This document shows positions 1 to 6,396 of a stretch of DNA of 28,555 bases, piece by piece (positions within the stretch are counted from its first letter, which is position 1; the number at the start of each line of letters is the position of its first letter). Source of the DNA: CAYNFH01 sp964396385 (GTDB lineage Bacteria > Armatimonadota > Chthonomonadetes > Chthonomonadales > CAJBBX01); NCBI GenBank assembly GCA_964396385.1, contig CAYNFH010000058.1, positions 1-28,555 of the forward strand, in the 5' to 3' direction. Position numbers and translations under genes: made by a program. Under the pieces are notes generated by a model that was given only the letters and a program-made list of their open reading frames with translations, was not told where the DNA came from and searched no databases.

Positions 1-834
1 GACGAGTACGCCCGCGGCCGCACGCCCCCCCCGTGCGTGGAGGGCAACCGCAGCGTGAAGTTCGACGAGCTGCTGCGGCAGGCGCGGAACCTGGGCGCGG
101 ACTATCTCGCCACCGGCCACTACGCGCGGATCCGCCGGAATCCGGATACCGGCCTCTCTGAGCTCTGGCGCGCGCGCGATACGCGGAAGGACCAGAGCTA
201 CGCGCTCTACACGCTCACCCAGGCCCAGCTCTCCCGCACCTTGATGCCGCTGGGGGAGCTGGAGAGCAAGGCGGAGACCCGGCGCATCGCGCATGAGTGG
301 GGGCTTGCGCTGGCGGAGAAGCCGGACAGCCAGGAGATCTGCTTCGTCCCCAAGGAGGGCGATCCCTCCTTTCTGGCACGGAAGGCGCCCGGCGCCATGC
401 GTCCGGGCCGCATCGTGGATACCGGAGGCAGAGTGCGCGGGGAGCACGCGGGCATCGCGCTCTATACGGTGGGCCAGCGCAAGCGGCTGCCGGCCAGCGG
501 GGACGGCCCGCTCTACGTGGTGGCGCTGGATCCGGCGAGCAACACGGTGGTGGTGGGGGAAGATTCCGAGCTCTTCGCGCGCGCCTTCCAGGCGGAGCGG
601 GTGAGCTGGATCAGCGGGCAGACGCCGGCCGGCTCGCTTGAAGTTTGGGCGCGCATTCGCTATAATGGCGCAGCGTCGCCCGCCCGGATCACCGAGGGAT
701 CGGAACCGGGCACGGTGCGGTGCGTCTTTGAGACGCCGCAGCGTGCCATTACGCCGGGGCAGGCGGCGGTTTTCTATGATGGCGACCGCGTTGTGGGCGG
801 CGGCACGATCCAGGCCGTTCTCGACACAGAGTAA
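1..834 (+). CDS. mnmA: tRNA-specific 2-thiouridylase MnmA, 5'-truncated
   Basis: This is the C-terminal 277 residues of MnmA, which makes the 2-thio group of s2U34 in the Lys, Glu and Gln tRNAs using ATP and a sulfur relay. The frame is open to the window edge, so the N-terminal PP-loop ATPase motif lies outside. Recognisable blocks are RGRTPPPCVEGNRSVKF (usual family form RTPNPCVxCNxxIKF), LGADYLATGHYAR, KDQSYALY, the SQEICF motif with the persulfide cysteine (window residue 114, codon 340-342) and the C-terminal beta-barrel domain (YTVGQRKRL...RAITPGQAAVFYDG). The cysteine normally preceding the Asn of the CN pair is Gly here (codon 43-45), although SQEIC is intact. The first cysteine of the CxxC pair remains. 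This could be a real variant or a base error near the edge. The YtxH-like gene follows 23 bp downstream. Confidence 0.93.
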   Translation, partial: DEYARGRTPPPCVEGNRSVKFDELLRQARNLGADYLATGHYARIRRNPDTGLSELWRARDTRKDQSYALYTLTQAQLSRTLMPLGELESKAETRRIAHEWGLALAEKPDSQEICFVPKEGDPSFLARKAPGAMRPGRIVDTGGRVRGEHAGIALYTVGQRKRLPASGDGPLYVVALDPASNTVVVGEDSELFARAFQAERVSWISGQTPAGSLEVWARIRYNGAASPARITEGSEPGTVRCVFETPQRAITPGQAAVFYDGDRVVGGGTIQAVLDTE

Positions 835-857
835 CAGCAATCTCAGGAGGGATTCGC

Positions 858-1136
858 ATGGATAACGGTGACAACGAGAGAAGCGTTATGCTGAGCGTGC
901 TGGCCGGCATCGGGATTGGAGTGCTGGTCGGCGCCATCGCGGGGCTGCTGTTTGCTCCGAAGGCGGGGACGGAAACCCGCGAGAGCATCAGCACCACTCT
1001 CTCCGACCTCGGGAACAAGATCAGCGACCTGAGCCAGGACGTGGCGAACCGCGTCAAGTCCGTGGTGGAGTCCGGCAAGCAGGCCGCGGCCGACAAGATG
1101 GACCAGGCGGGCGCGGAGAGCGGCTCGAACGCGTGA
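858..1136 (+). CDS. YtxH-like small membrane protein
   Basis: A 92-residue protein with a short polar N-terminus, one glycine-rich membrane helix (about residues 10-32, ending GLLFAPKAG) and an amphipathic, charged C-terminal helix rich in Ser, Asp and Lys. A glycine-zipper helix followed at once by LLFAPKSG/KAG is the hallmark of the YtxH family, often linked to general stress in Firmicutes and of unknown molecular role. The ATG at 858 has a good Shine-Dalgarno, AGGAGG at 845-850. It follows mnmA by 23 bp and could share its transcript. The membrane helix and family assignment are seen directly; a stress role would be inference. Confidence 0.85.
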   Translation: MDNGDNERSVMLSVLAGIGIGVLVGAIAGLLFAPKAGTETRESISTTLSDLGNKISDLSQDVANRVKSVVESGKQAAADKMDQAGAESGSNA

Positions 1137-1140
1137 CCCG

Positions 1141-1230
1141 GTGTTCAGGTGTTCAGGGAAGACGAGACGGGTGACGGTGGACGGAGGACGGGCTGATTCC
1201 GGACCTGAACGCCTGAACGCCTGAAGGCCT
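1141..1230. repeat. Composite short-period repeat with inverted arms
   Basis: The spacer between the YtxH-like gene and the permease gene is almost all repeat. Two 15-nt arms, 1143-1157 (GTTCAGGTGTTCAGG) and 1204-1218 (CCTGAACGCCTGAAC), are inverted copies with one mismatch; each is itself a tandem of an 8-bp unit, extended on the right to about 1226. Between them lies a 7-bp array GACGGTG-GACGGAG-GACGGGC (1173-1193), the same unit family found inside the macroglobulin gene at 27085-27112. The arms could form a long hairpin between the two genes. Confidence 0.75.
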
Positions 1231-1260
1231 GCCCGACGCTTCCCTGCCGCGAGGAGTTCC

Positions 1261-2469
1261 GTGGATCCATACTCCCTACCGCCGGCAGGTGGGGACCTGC
1301 CGGGCTATAATCCGGTCCGATGGCAGAGGGCGGCCACGCTTTGTGCGCTGGCCGCCCTTGCCCTCTACTTCCTCTGGCGCGTCCGGGACGTCCTCGTCCC
1401 CTTCATCGTCGCCTTCTTCCTGGCCGGCGTCGAGGAGCCGTTCGTAATAGCCCCGCTCGATCCGCTCGTAATCCGCCTCCAGCGGAACGGCTGGACCCGC
1501 GCCCGCGCCGTGGCGACTATCTATCTGGCCGTCTTCCTGGTGATCGTCGCCGTACTGCTGTGGATTGCCCCGCTGGCGCTCAACCAGGTGGAGAACCTGA
1601 CCCAGAACGCGGACTCCTACGGCCAGGCTATCCTGCGCCAATCGGACCGGTGGTTCGCGCACTACAAGGGGCCGCTGTCGATGCTGCACGTGTCCACGAA
1701 TCCGCTGCGGGACCGGGCGGGCCCCGTGACTCACGCGGTAGCCGCGGCGCTGGATACGGTGAAGGGCTCCGTACTGGCCGCCGCCGGGTCCATGATCTGG
1801 ATCATCATTATCCCGCTGTCGCTCTTCTACTTTCTTCTGGACTTCCAGGGCATCCGTGCCCGGCTGGTCGCGCTCGCGCCGCCGCAGTACCAGGCCAGCA
1901 TCCTCAAAATGAGCGCGGAGGTGGTGGAGATATTCAGCGCCTACTTCCGCAGCCTGGCGGTGGTCTGCGCCCTGTACGGAATAACGGCCACCATTCTGTT
2001 CAGCCTGCTCGGGCTGAGATACGGGCTGTTTCTGGGCATCGCGGCCGGCGTACTCTATGCCGTACCGTACGTGGGGCCGGCAACCACCACGCTGGCGGCT
2101 GCCGTTATCGCCCTGACCATGAACCCGGTCGTGGTGGCTCACACGTCCATCACCGTCGGCCAAGTGCCCTACGCCATCCTGGTGGTGGTGGTCTACCTCG
2201 CGATGCACGTAACGTTCGATTACGGAATCACGCCCAGGCTCGTGGGAGGATCGGTGGGGCTGCACCCATTGGTCAACATCTTCGCGCTGATGTGCGGCGC
2301 CACACTCTTCAACGTCTGGGGGATGCTGCTCGCGGTGCCGGTGGCCGCTTCCATCCAGATGCTCTTGCTCTACTTCTTCCCGCGGCTCATGGAGAAGCCG
2401 CTGCCGCTTCCGGCTGCGGACCCCGCGCCGGATGAGGAGGTACGGGCGGAAGTAGCCAGAAGTCAGTAG
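1261..2469 (+). CDS. AI-2E family transporter (PerM/YhhT type membrane protein)
   Basis: A 402-residue integral membrane protein of the AI-2E exporter superfamily (UPF0118), whose members export autoinducer-2 or act in ion exchange. Visible hydrophobic segments include residues about 24-52 (LCALAALALYFLWRVRDVLVPF), 78-100, 165-190, 222-245 and several more up to 375. The motifs YFRSLAVVCALYGITATILFSL, YAVPYVGP and DYGITPRLVGGSVGLHPL (helical core and the family's typical PRLVG...LHP) support the family. The start is GTG 1261, preceded by GAGGAG at 1251-1256; no later in-frame ATG, GTG or TTG is plausible before the first membrane helix. The first 17 codons contain a perfect hairpin. The stop TAG lies inside the first units of the heptamer array at 2461. 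Substrate unknown. Confidence 0.88.
   Translation: MDPYSLPPAGGDLPGYNPVRWQRAATLCALAALALYFLWRVRDVLVPFIVAFFLAGVEEPFVIAPLDPLVIRLQRNGWTRARAVATIYLAVFLVIVAVLLWIAPLALNQVENLTQNADSYGQAILRQSDRWFAHYKGPLSMLHVSTNPLRDRAGPVTHAVAAALDTVKGSVLAAAGSMIWIIIIPLSLFYFLLDFQGIRARLVALAPPQYQASILKMSAEVVEIFSAYFRSLAVVCALYGITATILFSLLGLRYGLFLGIAAGVLYAVPYVGPATTTLAAAVIALTMNPVVVAHTSITVGQVPYAILVVVVYLAMHVTFDYGITPRLVGGSVGLHPLVNIFALMCGATLFNVWGMLLAVPVAASIQMLLLYFFPRLMEKPLPLPAADPAPDEEVRAEVARSQ
1282..1311. other. Hairpin followed by a TATAAT, inside the start of the permease gene
   Basis: CCGGCAGGT (1282-1290) and ACCTGCCGG (1295-1303) form a perfect 9-bp stem with a GGGG loop, and TATAAT follows at 1306-1311. The structure lies within codons 8-17 of the AI-2E-type gene. 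It may be coincidental coding sequence, a translational control hairpin, or a captured palindromic repeat. Confidence 0.4.
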
Positions 2470-2488
2470 TCGGTAGTCAGTAGACAGG
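2454..2488. repeat. Heptamer array AGTCAGT
   Basis: About five 7-bp units: AGCCAGA, AGTCAGT, AGTCGGT, AGTCAGT, AGACAGG. The array runs across the stop codon of the AI-2E-type gene (TAG 2467-2469) into the spacer. A related array recurs at the other side of the next gene (3467-3515). Confidence 0.8.
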
Positions 2489-2588
2489 AGGCCCACCCAC
2501 CTTTCGCTGTACGGGTTGAACATGTCGTACGCCTTCCCTGGCAGGGAGGGGAGCTAATCTGCCTGGTTGTTGTGAGGGAGGAGGACGG

Positions 2589-3470
2589 ATGGCTGCGAGC
2601 TTGCAACGGTACAACGACGGCAGTGGGGCGCCGCCGAGGCTTCGGCCACAGCAGTCGCTCTGGGCGCTGGGCAAGCTGCCGATGAACGCCGAAACGGAGT
2701 GGACTTTGGACGAGAAGTTCCGCCGGGTGAAGGAGGCGGGCTTTGAGGCCGTGGAGTGCTGGCTCACCGAAAAGAACGAGCGAGAGGTAGCGGATGCGCT
2801 GCGCCGCCACGACCTGCGGATGGTGCTGGGACACCGGCCCTTTAACACGGACCAGATCGACGAGACCCTCGACAGGGCGGTCCGGTTCGGCGCGGACTTC
2901 GTCTTCGCGCAGCCCGCAGACGCCTTCACCACCCTGCACGAGGTGGTGCGGCTGGTCGAGCACGGCATGAGCCAGGCCGCCGCCCGCGGCATCCCCTTCT
3001 TTGTGGAGGTCCACCGGAACAACTTCACGGAGACCATTCCACAGACGCTGCAGCTCATCGACCGCGTGCCGGACATCCGCTTCACCGCGGACCTCTCCCA
3101 CTTCGTGGTGGTGGGGGAGTTCTACGGCTGGGAGGAGGAGCGTGCCGCGGACCGCATGGAGGCCATCCTGGAGCGCACCTCCCACCTCCACGGCCGCATC
3201 TCGAACGGGGAGGCGGTGCAGGTGGACGTGGGCGACGGCAGCGGGGCCACCGCGCAGTTCTTTGTGCGCCTCTGGTCCATCGCCATCAGTCACTGGCTGG
3301 CCGGCGCCGGCCCGGGAGACGTCCTGCCCTTCACGAGCGAGCTGGGCCCGCCGCGGTACGCCATCACTCTCCCGGACGGACGTGAGTTCAGCGATAGATG
3401 GGAGCAGAGCCTGGTGATGAAGCGGCTGGCGGAGCAGGCTTGGCAGCTCGCCGGGGGCCCCGTCGGGTGA
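2589..3470 (+). CDS. Sugar phosphate isomerase/epimerase-like TIM-barrel protein
   Basis: A 293-residue protein of the xylose-isomerase-like TIM-barrel superfamily (AP endonuclease family 2 fold), which contains sugar isomerases, epimerases and dehydratase-like enzymes using a divalent metal. Beta-strand/active-site blocks visible are FRRVKEAGFEAVECWL near residues 40-55, IPFFVEVHRNNFTETI around 136-151 (metal-ligand Glu followed by His and Asn), and IRFTADLSHFVVVGEFY around 165-181 (Asp and His typical of this fold), then HLHGRISNGEAVQVDVG. The ATG at 2589 follows a strong GGAGGAGG (2576-2583). It has no signal peptide, so it should be cytoplasmic. The substrate cannot be told from sequence. 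Its TGA lies in the heptamer array at 3467, and the kinase gene downstream begins within or just after that array. Confidence 0.8.
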   Translation: MAASLQRYNDGSGAPPRLRPQQSLWALGKLPMNAETEWTLDEKFRRVKEAGFEAVECWLTEKNEREVADALRRHDLRMVLGHRPFNTDQIDETLDRAVRFGADFVFAQPADAFTTLHEVVRLVEHGMSQAAARGIPFFVEVHRNNFTETIPQTLQLIDRVPDIRFTADLSHFVVVGEFYGWEEERAADRMEAILERTSHLHGRISNGEAVQVDVGDGSGATAQFFVRLWSIAISHWLAGAGPGDVLPFTSELGPPRYAITLPDGREFSDRWEQSLVMKRLAEQAWQLAGGPVG

Positions 3471-3515
3471 GTAGTCAGTCATCAGTCGGCGGTCGTCAGT
3501 CGGCAACCGGCGGCA
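3467..3515. repeat. Heptamer array GTCAGTC
   Basis: Seven 7-bp steps read GTGAGTA, GTCAGTC, ATCAGTC, GGCGGTC, GTCAGTC, GGCAACC, GGCGGCA. The first unit contains the TGA stop of the TIM-barrel gene (3468-3470). It is related to the array at 2454-2488, so this gene is flanked on both sides by the same repeat family. Confidence 0.75.
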
Positions 3516-3523
3516 ATGAGGAG

Positions 3524-4663
3524 GTGGAGTGCCTCAAACGGGACCTCCGGCGCCTCCGCTGCGCGCAGAAGCGGCTGATGGAGATAGCGCAGGCGGTAAA
3601 CGCGGGGGCGCATCTCCGCACCGTCCTGCGGATGGTTCGCGACTCCCTGGTGCAGGACGCCGGCTTCGATCGCGTCGGCATCTGGCTCTACGACGAAGAG
3701 GCCGGCGGTATGCGCGGCACGTGGGGCACGGGCCGCGAAGGTGAGCCGGTAGACGAGACCAATCTCTTCTTCCCCATGGAGCAGGAGTCGAGCCATCCGC
3801 TCCAGCGAGTCATGCGCGGTGAGCTGCGCTACTACCTTTCCCACGCCTACGAGCAGGACCACAAGCTGGCCGTTGGCCAGGACATGTCCGGCGTGCGCCA
3901 CCACGCGAGCGTTGGGCTGATCACGGAGAACCGGATCGTCGGAATGCTCTTTGTGGACAGCCTCCTGTCGGGTCGGGAGCTCACCGACCAGGATATGGAG
4001 AACGTGCTGCCATTCTGCGAGCAGGCCGCGGTCGCCATCGAGAGCGCGCGTCTGCGGCAGGAGGAGGAGCGCAAGGCGGTGCGGCTGGCCAACGCCGTTC
4101 GCGAAACGAACCACCGGGTCAAGAATAGCCTCCAGGTAGTAGCCGCCCTGCTGGACATGCACCTGATCGAGGGACGCGAGGGCATAAACCGCGCGGAGCT
4201 TCGGCGCCTGGTGTCACAGATCCGGGCCATCGCCGCCGTCCACGACTTCCTGAGCCACGAGAGCCAGGATCTGTCGGTGAACGCGCGCGCATTCCTGGAG
4301 AAGCTCGTGACGACCATCTCCATCGGCCCCATGCCGGAGTGCACGCTCGAGTGCGATGAGATGATACTGCCAGTGCGGCAAAGCACGGCGCTCGCGCTCA
4401 TCACCAACGAGCTGGTAAGCAATGCGGGCAAGCACGGCGCAACGAAGGTCACGGTGCGCCTGGGGACCCACCGCGGCAAGCGCTACCTGGAGGTGGAGGA
4501 CAACGGACCGGGCTTCCCGCCGGATTTCGATCCGCAGGCGCACGCCCACCTCGGCCTGGAGATGGTACTGACGCTGGCGCATTGGGACATGCAGGGCACG
4601 ATCGCGTTCTCGTCTCGGCCAGAAGGCGGGGGCCTGGTCCGCATCGTATTCCCCGGACGGTAG
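3524..4663 (+). CDS. Cytoplasmic GAF-domain sensor histidine kinase, HisKA_2 type
   Basis: About 379 residues from GTG 3524. An N-terminal helix is followed by a GAF sensor domain (about residues 25-180: VGIWLYDEE, GLITENRIVGMLFVDSL, FCEQAAVAIESARL). The phosphoacceptor box is ETNHRVKNSLQVVAALLDMH with His197, the form typical of the HisKA_2/HWE-like class. A HATPase_c domain follows, with N-box NELVSNAGKH (295-304), G1 box DNGPGF (326-331) and GLEM. No membrane segment is present, so it should sense a cytosolic signal. No response regulator gene is in the window. The start is uncertain: GTG 3524 has GAGGAG directly against it; GTG 3467 would overlap the upstream stop by 3 nt and translate the repeat; ATG 3578 lacks a ribosome site. 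Confidence 0.85.
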   Translation: MECLKRDLRRLRCAQKRLMEIAQAVNAGAHLRTVLRMVRDSLVQDAGFDRVGIWLYDEEAGGMRGTWGTGREGEPVDETNLFFPMEQESSHPLQRVMRGELRYYLSHAYEQDHKLAVGQDMSGVRHHASVGLITENRIVGMLFVDSLLSGRELTDQDMENVLPFCEQAAVAIESARLRQEEERKAVRLANAVRETNHRVKNSLQVVAALLDMHLIEGREGINRAELRRLVSQIRAIAAVHDFLSHESQDLSVNARAFLEKLVTTISIGPMPECTLECDEMILPVRQSTALALITNELVSNAGKHGATKVTVRLGTHRGKRYLEVEDNGPGFPPDFDPQAHAHLGLEMVLTLAHWDMQGTIAFSSRPEGGGLVRIVFPGR

Positions 4664-4686
4664 ACCCTCTGTCTGTGGGTTTGCGA

Positions 4687-4692
4687 TATAAT
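4687..4692 (+). promoter_or_regulatory. Possible -10 box upstream of the cytochrome module
   Basis: A perfect TATAAT stands alone in the GC-rich spacer 23 bp after the kinase stop. No convincing -35 hexamer is seen 16-18 bp upstream, so this is weak. A transcript starting near 4699 would carry the triple hairpin at 4714-4777 in its leader. Confidence 0.35.
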
Positions 4693-4713
4693 GATTGCTA
4701 TGCAGCGCTGATT

Positions 4714-4777
4714 CCGGGCTTCTGGCCCGGCGGCTAAAGCCGCGGCACCAAAAACACGAAGTCCGCCTTCGCGGACT
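4714..4777. repeat. Three consecutive hairpins (REP-like element)
   Basis: Three perfect stems lie head to tail: CCGGGC 4714-4719 with GCCCGG 4725-4730; GCGGCT 4730-4735 with AGCCGC 4738-4743; AGTCCGC 4760-4766 with GCGGACT 4771-4777 (loop CTTC). They fill the middle of the 162-bp spacer between the kinase and the cytochrome-WD40 gene. No T-tract follows, so a simple intrinsic terminator is unlikely; an interspersed repeat is more likely. Confidence 0.65.
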
Positions 4778-4825
4778 CCGGAACTGCCAAACGATCAGCC
4801 GGATGCACCGCGAAGGACGAATGTA

Positions 4826-6262
4826 ATGCGGATTCGGACGTGGGCAGTACTCCTCACACTGTTGTGCGGGGGCTCCGCCGGCGCGCAGACGGGGAAGCAG
4901 GTCAGCTTCTTTAAGCAGATCAAGCCCATCCTCCAGACCCGCTGCCAGGGCTGCCACCAGCCAGCCAGCCAGGGCGGCAAGCTCATCCTCACCACCTACG
5001 AAGCCTTCAAAGCGGGCGGATCCAGCGGACCGGGGTTCAAACCCGGGCGGCCGGACGACAGCCTGGTAGTGCGGCTCATTACGCCGCCTAACGCCTCCAT
5101 GCCCAAGAACGGGACCCCACTCTCCACCGCCGAGGTGGAGCTCTTCCGGCGCTGGATAGCGGAAGGGGCGAAAGACGATACGCCTGCCGTTAAGGACCCG
5201 ATAGACCAGCAGCACCCGCCCGTCTACCAGAAGCCGCCCGTGATCTCCGCGCTGGCCTACTCGCCGGACGGCAAGACCCTGGCCGTCTCCGGCTACCGCG
5301 AGGTGCTGCTGCACCACGCGGATGGTTCCGGCCTGGTTGCGCGCCTGGTGGGCAGGTCCGCCAGAATCGAGTCGCTCGCCTACTCGCCGGACGGCAAGCT
5401 GCTCGCCGCGGTGGGCGGCACGCCCGCGAAGCTGGGCGAGGTGCAGTTCTGGAACACGGAAACGAACGCGCCGGTCAACGCCGCCGTCCTGAGCTATGAC
5501 GAGCTGTACGGGGGCTCCTTCTCGCCCGACGGCACCAAGCTGGCCATGGGCGGCGCGGACAACGCGGTGCGGATCGTCTCCGTTCCGGACGCCAAGGTCC
5601 TGGTGAAGTTCGACAACCACAGCGACTGGGTGCTTGCCACCACCTGGACCATGCCGGACGTCCCCAAGATCTCCGCCGAAGTGGCCAAGTACAAAGGCAA
5701 CACCAACCGGCCCATTGTGCCCGAGGAGACGCCGCACGTGCTATCGACCGGGCGCGACAGGGCGGTCAAGCTCATCGTGGCAAAGTCCGGCTCGTTCGTG
5801 GACGACATCAACACGTTCACATCTCCCTACCGCGCCATGGCGCACCGCCCGAACGCGGACCAGGTGCTGGTGGCGGGGGACGACGGCGTTCCGCGCCTGT
5901 ACCAGGTGTTCCGCACCAAGCCCCGCACCATGAACCAGGAGGATCAGAGCCTCATCCGCGCGTATGAGAAGCAAGAGGGCCAGTTAAACGCTGTCGCCTT
6001 CACCGCCGACGGGTCCCGGCTCGCCGTGGCCGGTGAGGGCGACGAGATCCATATCTACGGCACAGACGACGGCAAGCGGCTCGCTACGCTGAAGAGCCCG
6101 TCGCCCGTTACTTACGCCATCGCCTTCCGTCCGGACGGCAAGGAGCTGGCCGCGGGCGGGTTCGACGGCAGGGTTAGGATCTACAACGCCGAGACCGGCG
6201 AGCTGGTAAAGGAGTTCGTCCCGGTCCCGCTCGCAACCAAGACGCTGGCACGGACCAGGTGA
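4826..6262 (+). CDS. Secreted planctomycete-type cytochrome c with WD40 propeller
   Basis: A 478-residue protein with a signal peptide (residues 1-21, ending GSAGAQ), then a PSCyt1-type cytochrome domain with the haem motif CQGCH (Cys40, Cys43, His44) and a likely distal Met92 (NASMPKNG). From about residue 135 come WD40-like blades with repeated YSPDGKxLA, SPDGTKLAMGG, TADGSRLAVAG and RPDGKELAAGGFDG. In Planctomycetes such proteins are co-encoded with DUF1549/DUF1553 and DUF1501 proteins, as here; their biochemical role is not settled, though electron transfer or polymer handling outside the membrane is often suggested. ATG 4826 has GAAGGA at 4812-4817. The stop TGA lies in the first unit of the heptamer array at 6258. 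Confidence 0.88.
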   Translation: MRIRTWAVLLTLLCGGSAGAQTGKQVSFFKQIKPILQTRCQGCHQPASQGGKLILTTYEAFKAGGSSGPGFKPGRPDDSLVVRLITPPNASMPKNGTPLSTAEVELFRRWIAEGAKDDTPAVKDPIDQQHPPVYQKPPVISALAYSPDGKTLAVSGYREVLLHHADGSGLVARLVGRSARIESLAYSPDGKLLAAVGGTPAKLGEVQFWNTETNAPVNAAVLSYDELYGGSFSPDGTKLAMGGADNAVRIVSVPDAKVLVKFDNHSDWVLATTWTMPDVPKISAEVAKYKGNTNRPIVPEETPHVLSTGRDRAVKLIVAKSGSFVDDINTFTSPYRAMAHRPNADQVLVAGDDGVPRLYQVFRTKPRTMNQEDQSLIRAYEKQEGQLNAVAFTADGSRLAVAGEGDEIHIYGTDDGKRLATLKSPSPVTYAIAFRPDGKELAAGGFDGRVRIYNAETGELVKEFVPVPLATKTLARTR

Positions 6263-6285
6263 CAGGTTACAGGGAACAGGGGTGG
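6258..6285. repeat. Heptamer array GGTGACA
   Basis: Four 7-bp steps: GGTGACA, GGTTACA, GGGAACA, GGGGTGG. The stop codon of the cytochrome-WD40 gene (TGA 6260-6262) lies in the first unit. A weaker echo (CAAGGGACAGGGGC) occurs at about 6326-6339. Confidence 0.7.
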
Positions 6286-6396
6286 ATCGGGCCCGAAGAG
6301 AACCGATGTAGGCAGAAAGTAGCAACAAGGGACAGGGGCCGGCCGTCTTACATGAAAAGACCACTCAGGACAGCGCCGTTTACGGGGGTTAGCCGC

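Noticed and set aside
661..666. TATAAT within mnmA
   Set aside because: Inside conserved coding sequence (RIRYNG), without a -35 box or gene start nearby; chance is enough.
1276..2523. Long antisense open frame opposite the AI-2E-type gene
   Set aside because: Rich in Arg, Gly, His and Gln with no recognisable motif or ribosome site; a high-GC shadow of a well-supported membrane protein.
4214..5737. 507-residue minus-strand frame crossing the kinase end, spacer and cytochrome-WD40 gene
   Set aside because: It spans two real + strand genes and a repeat-filled spacer, with no motif of its own.
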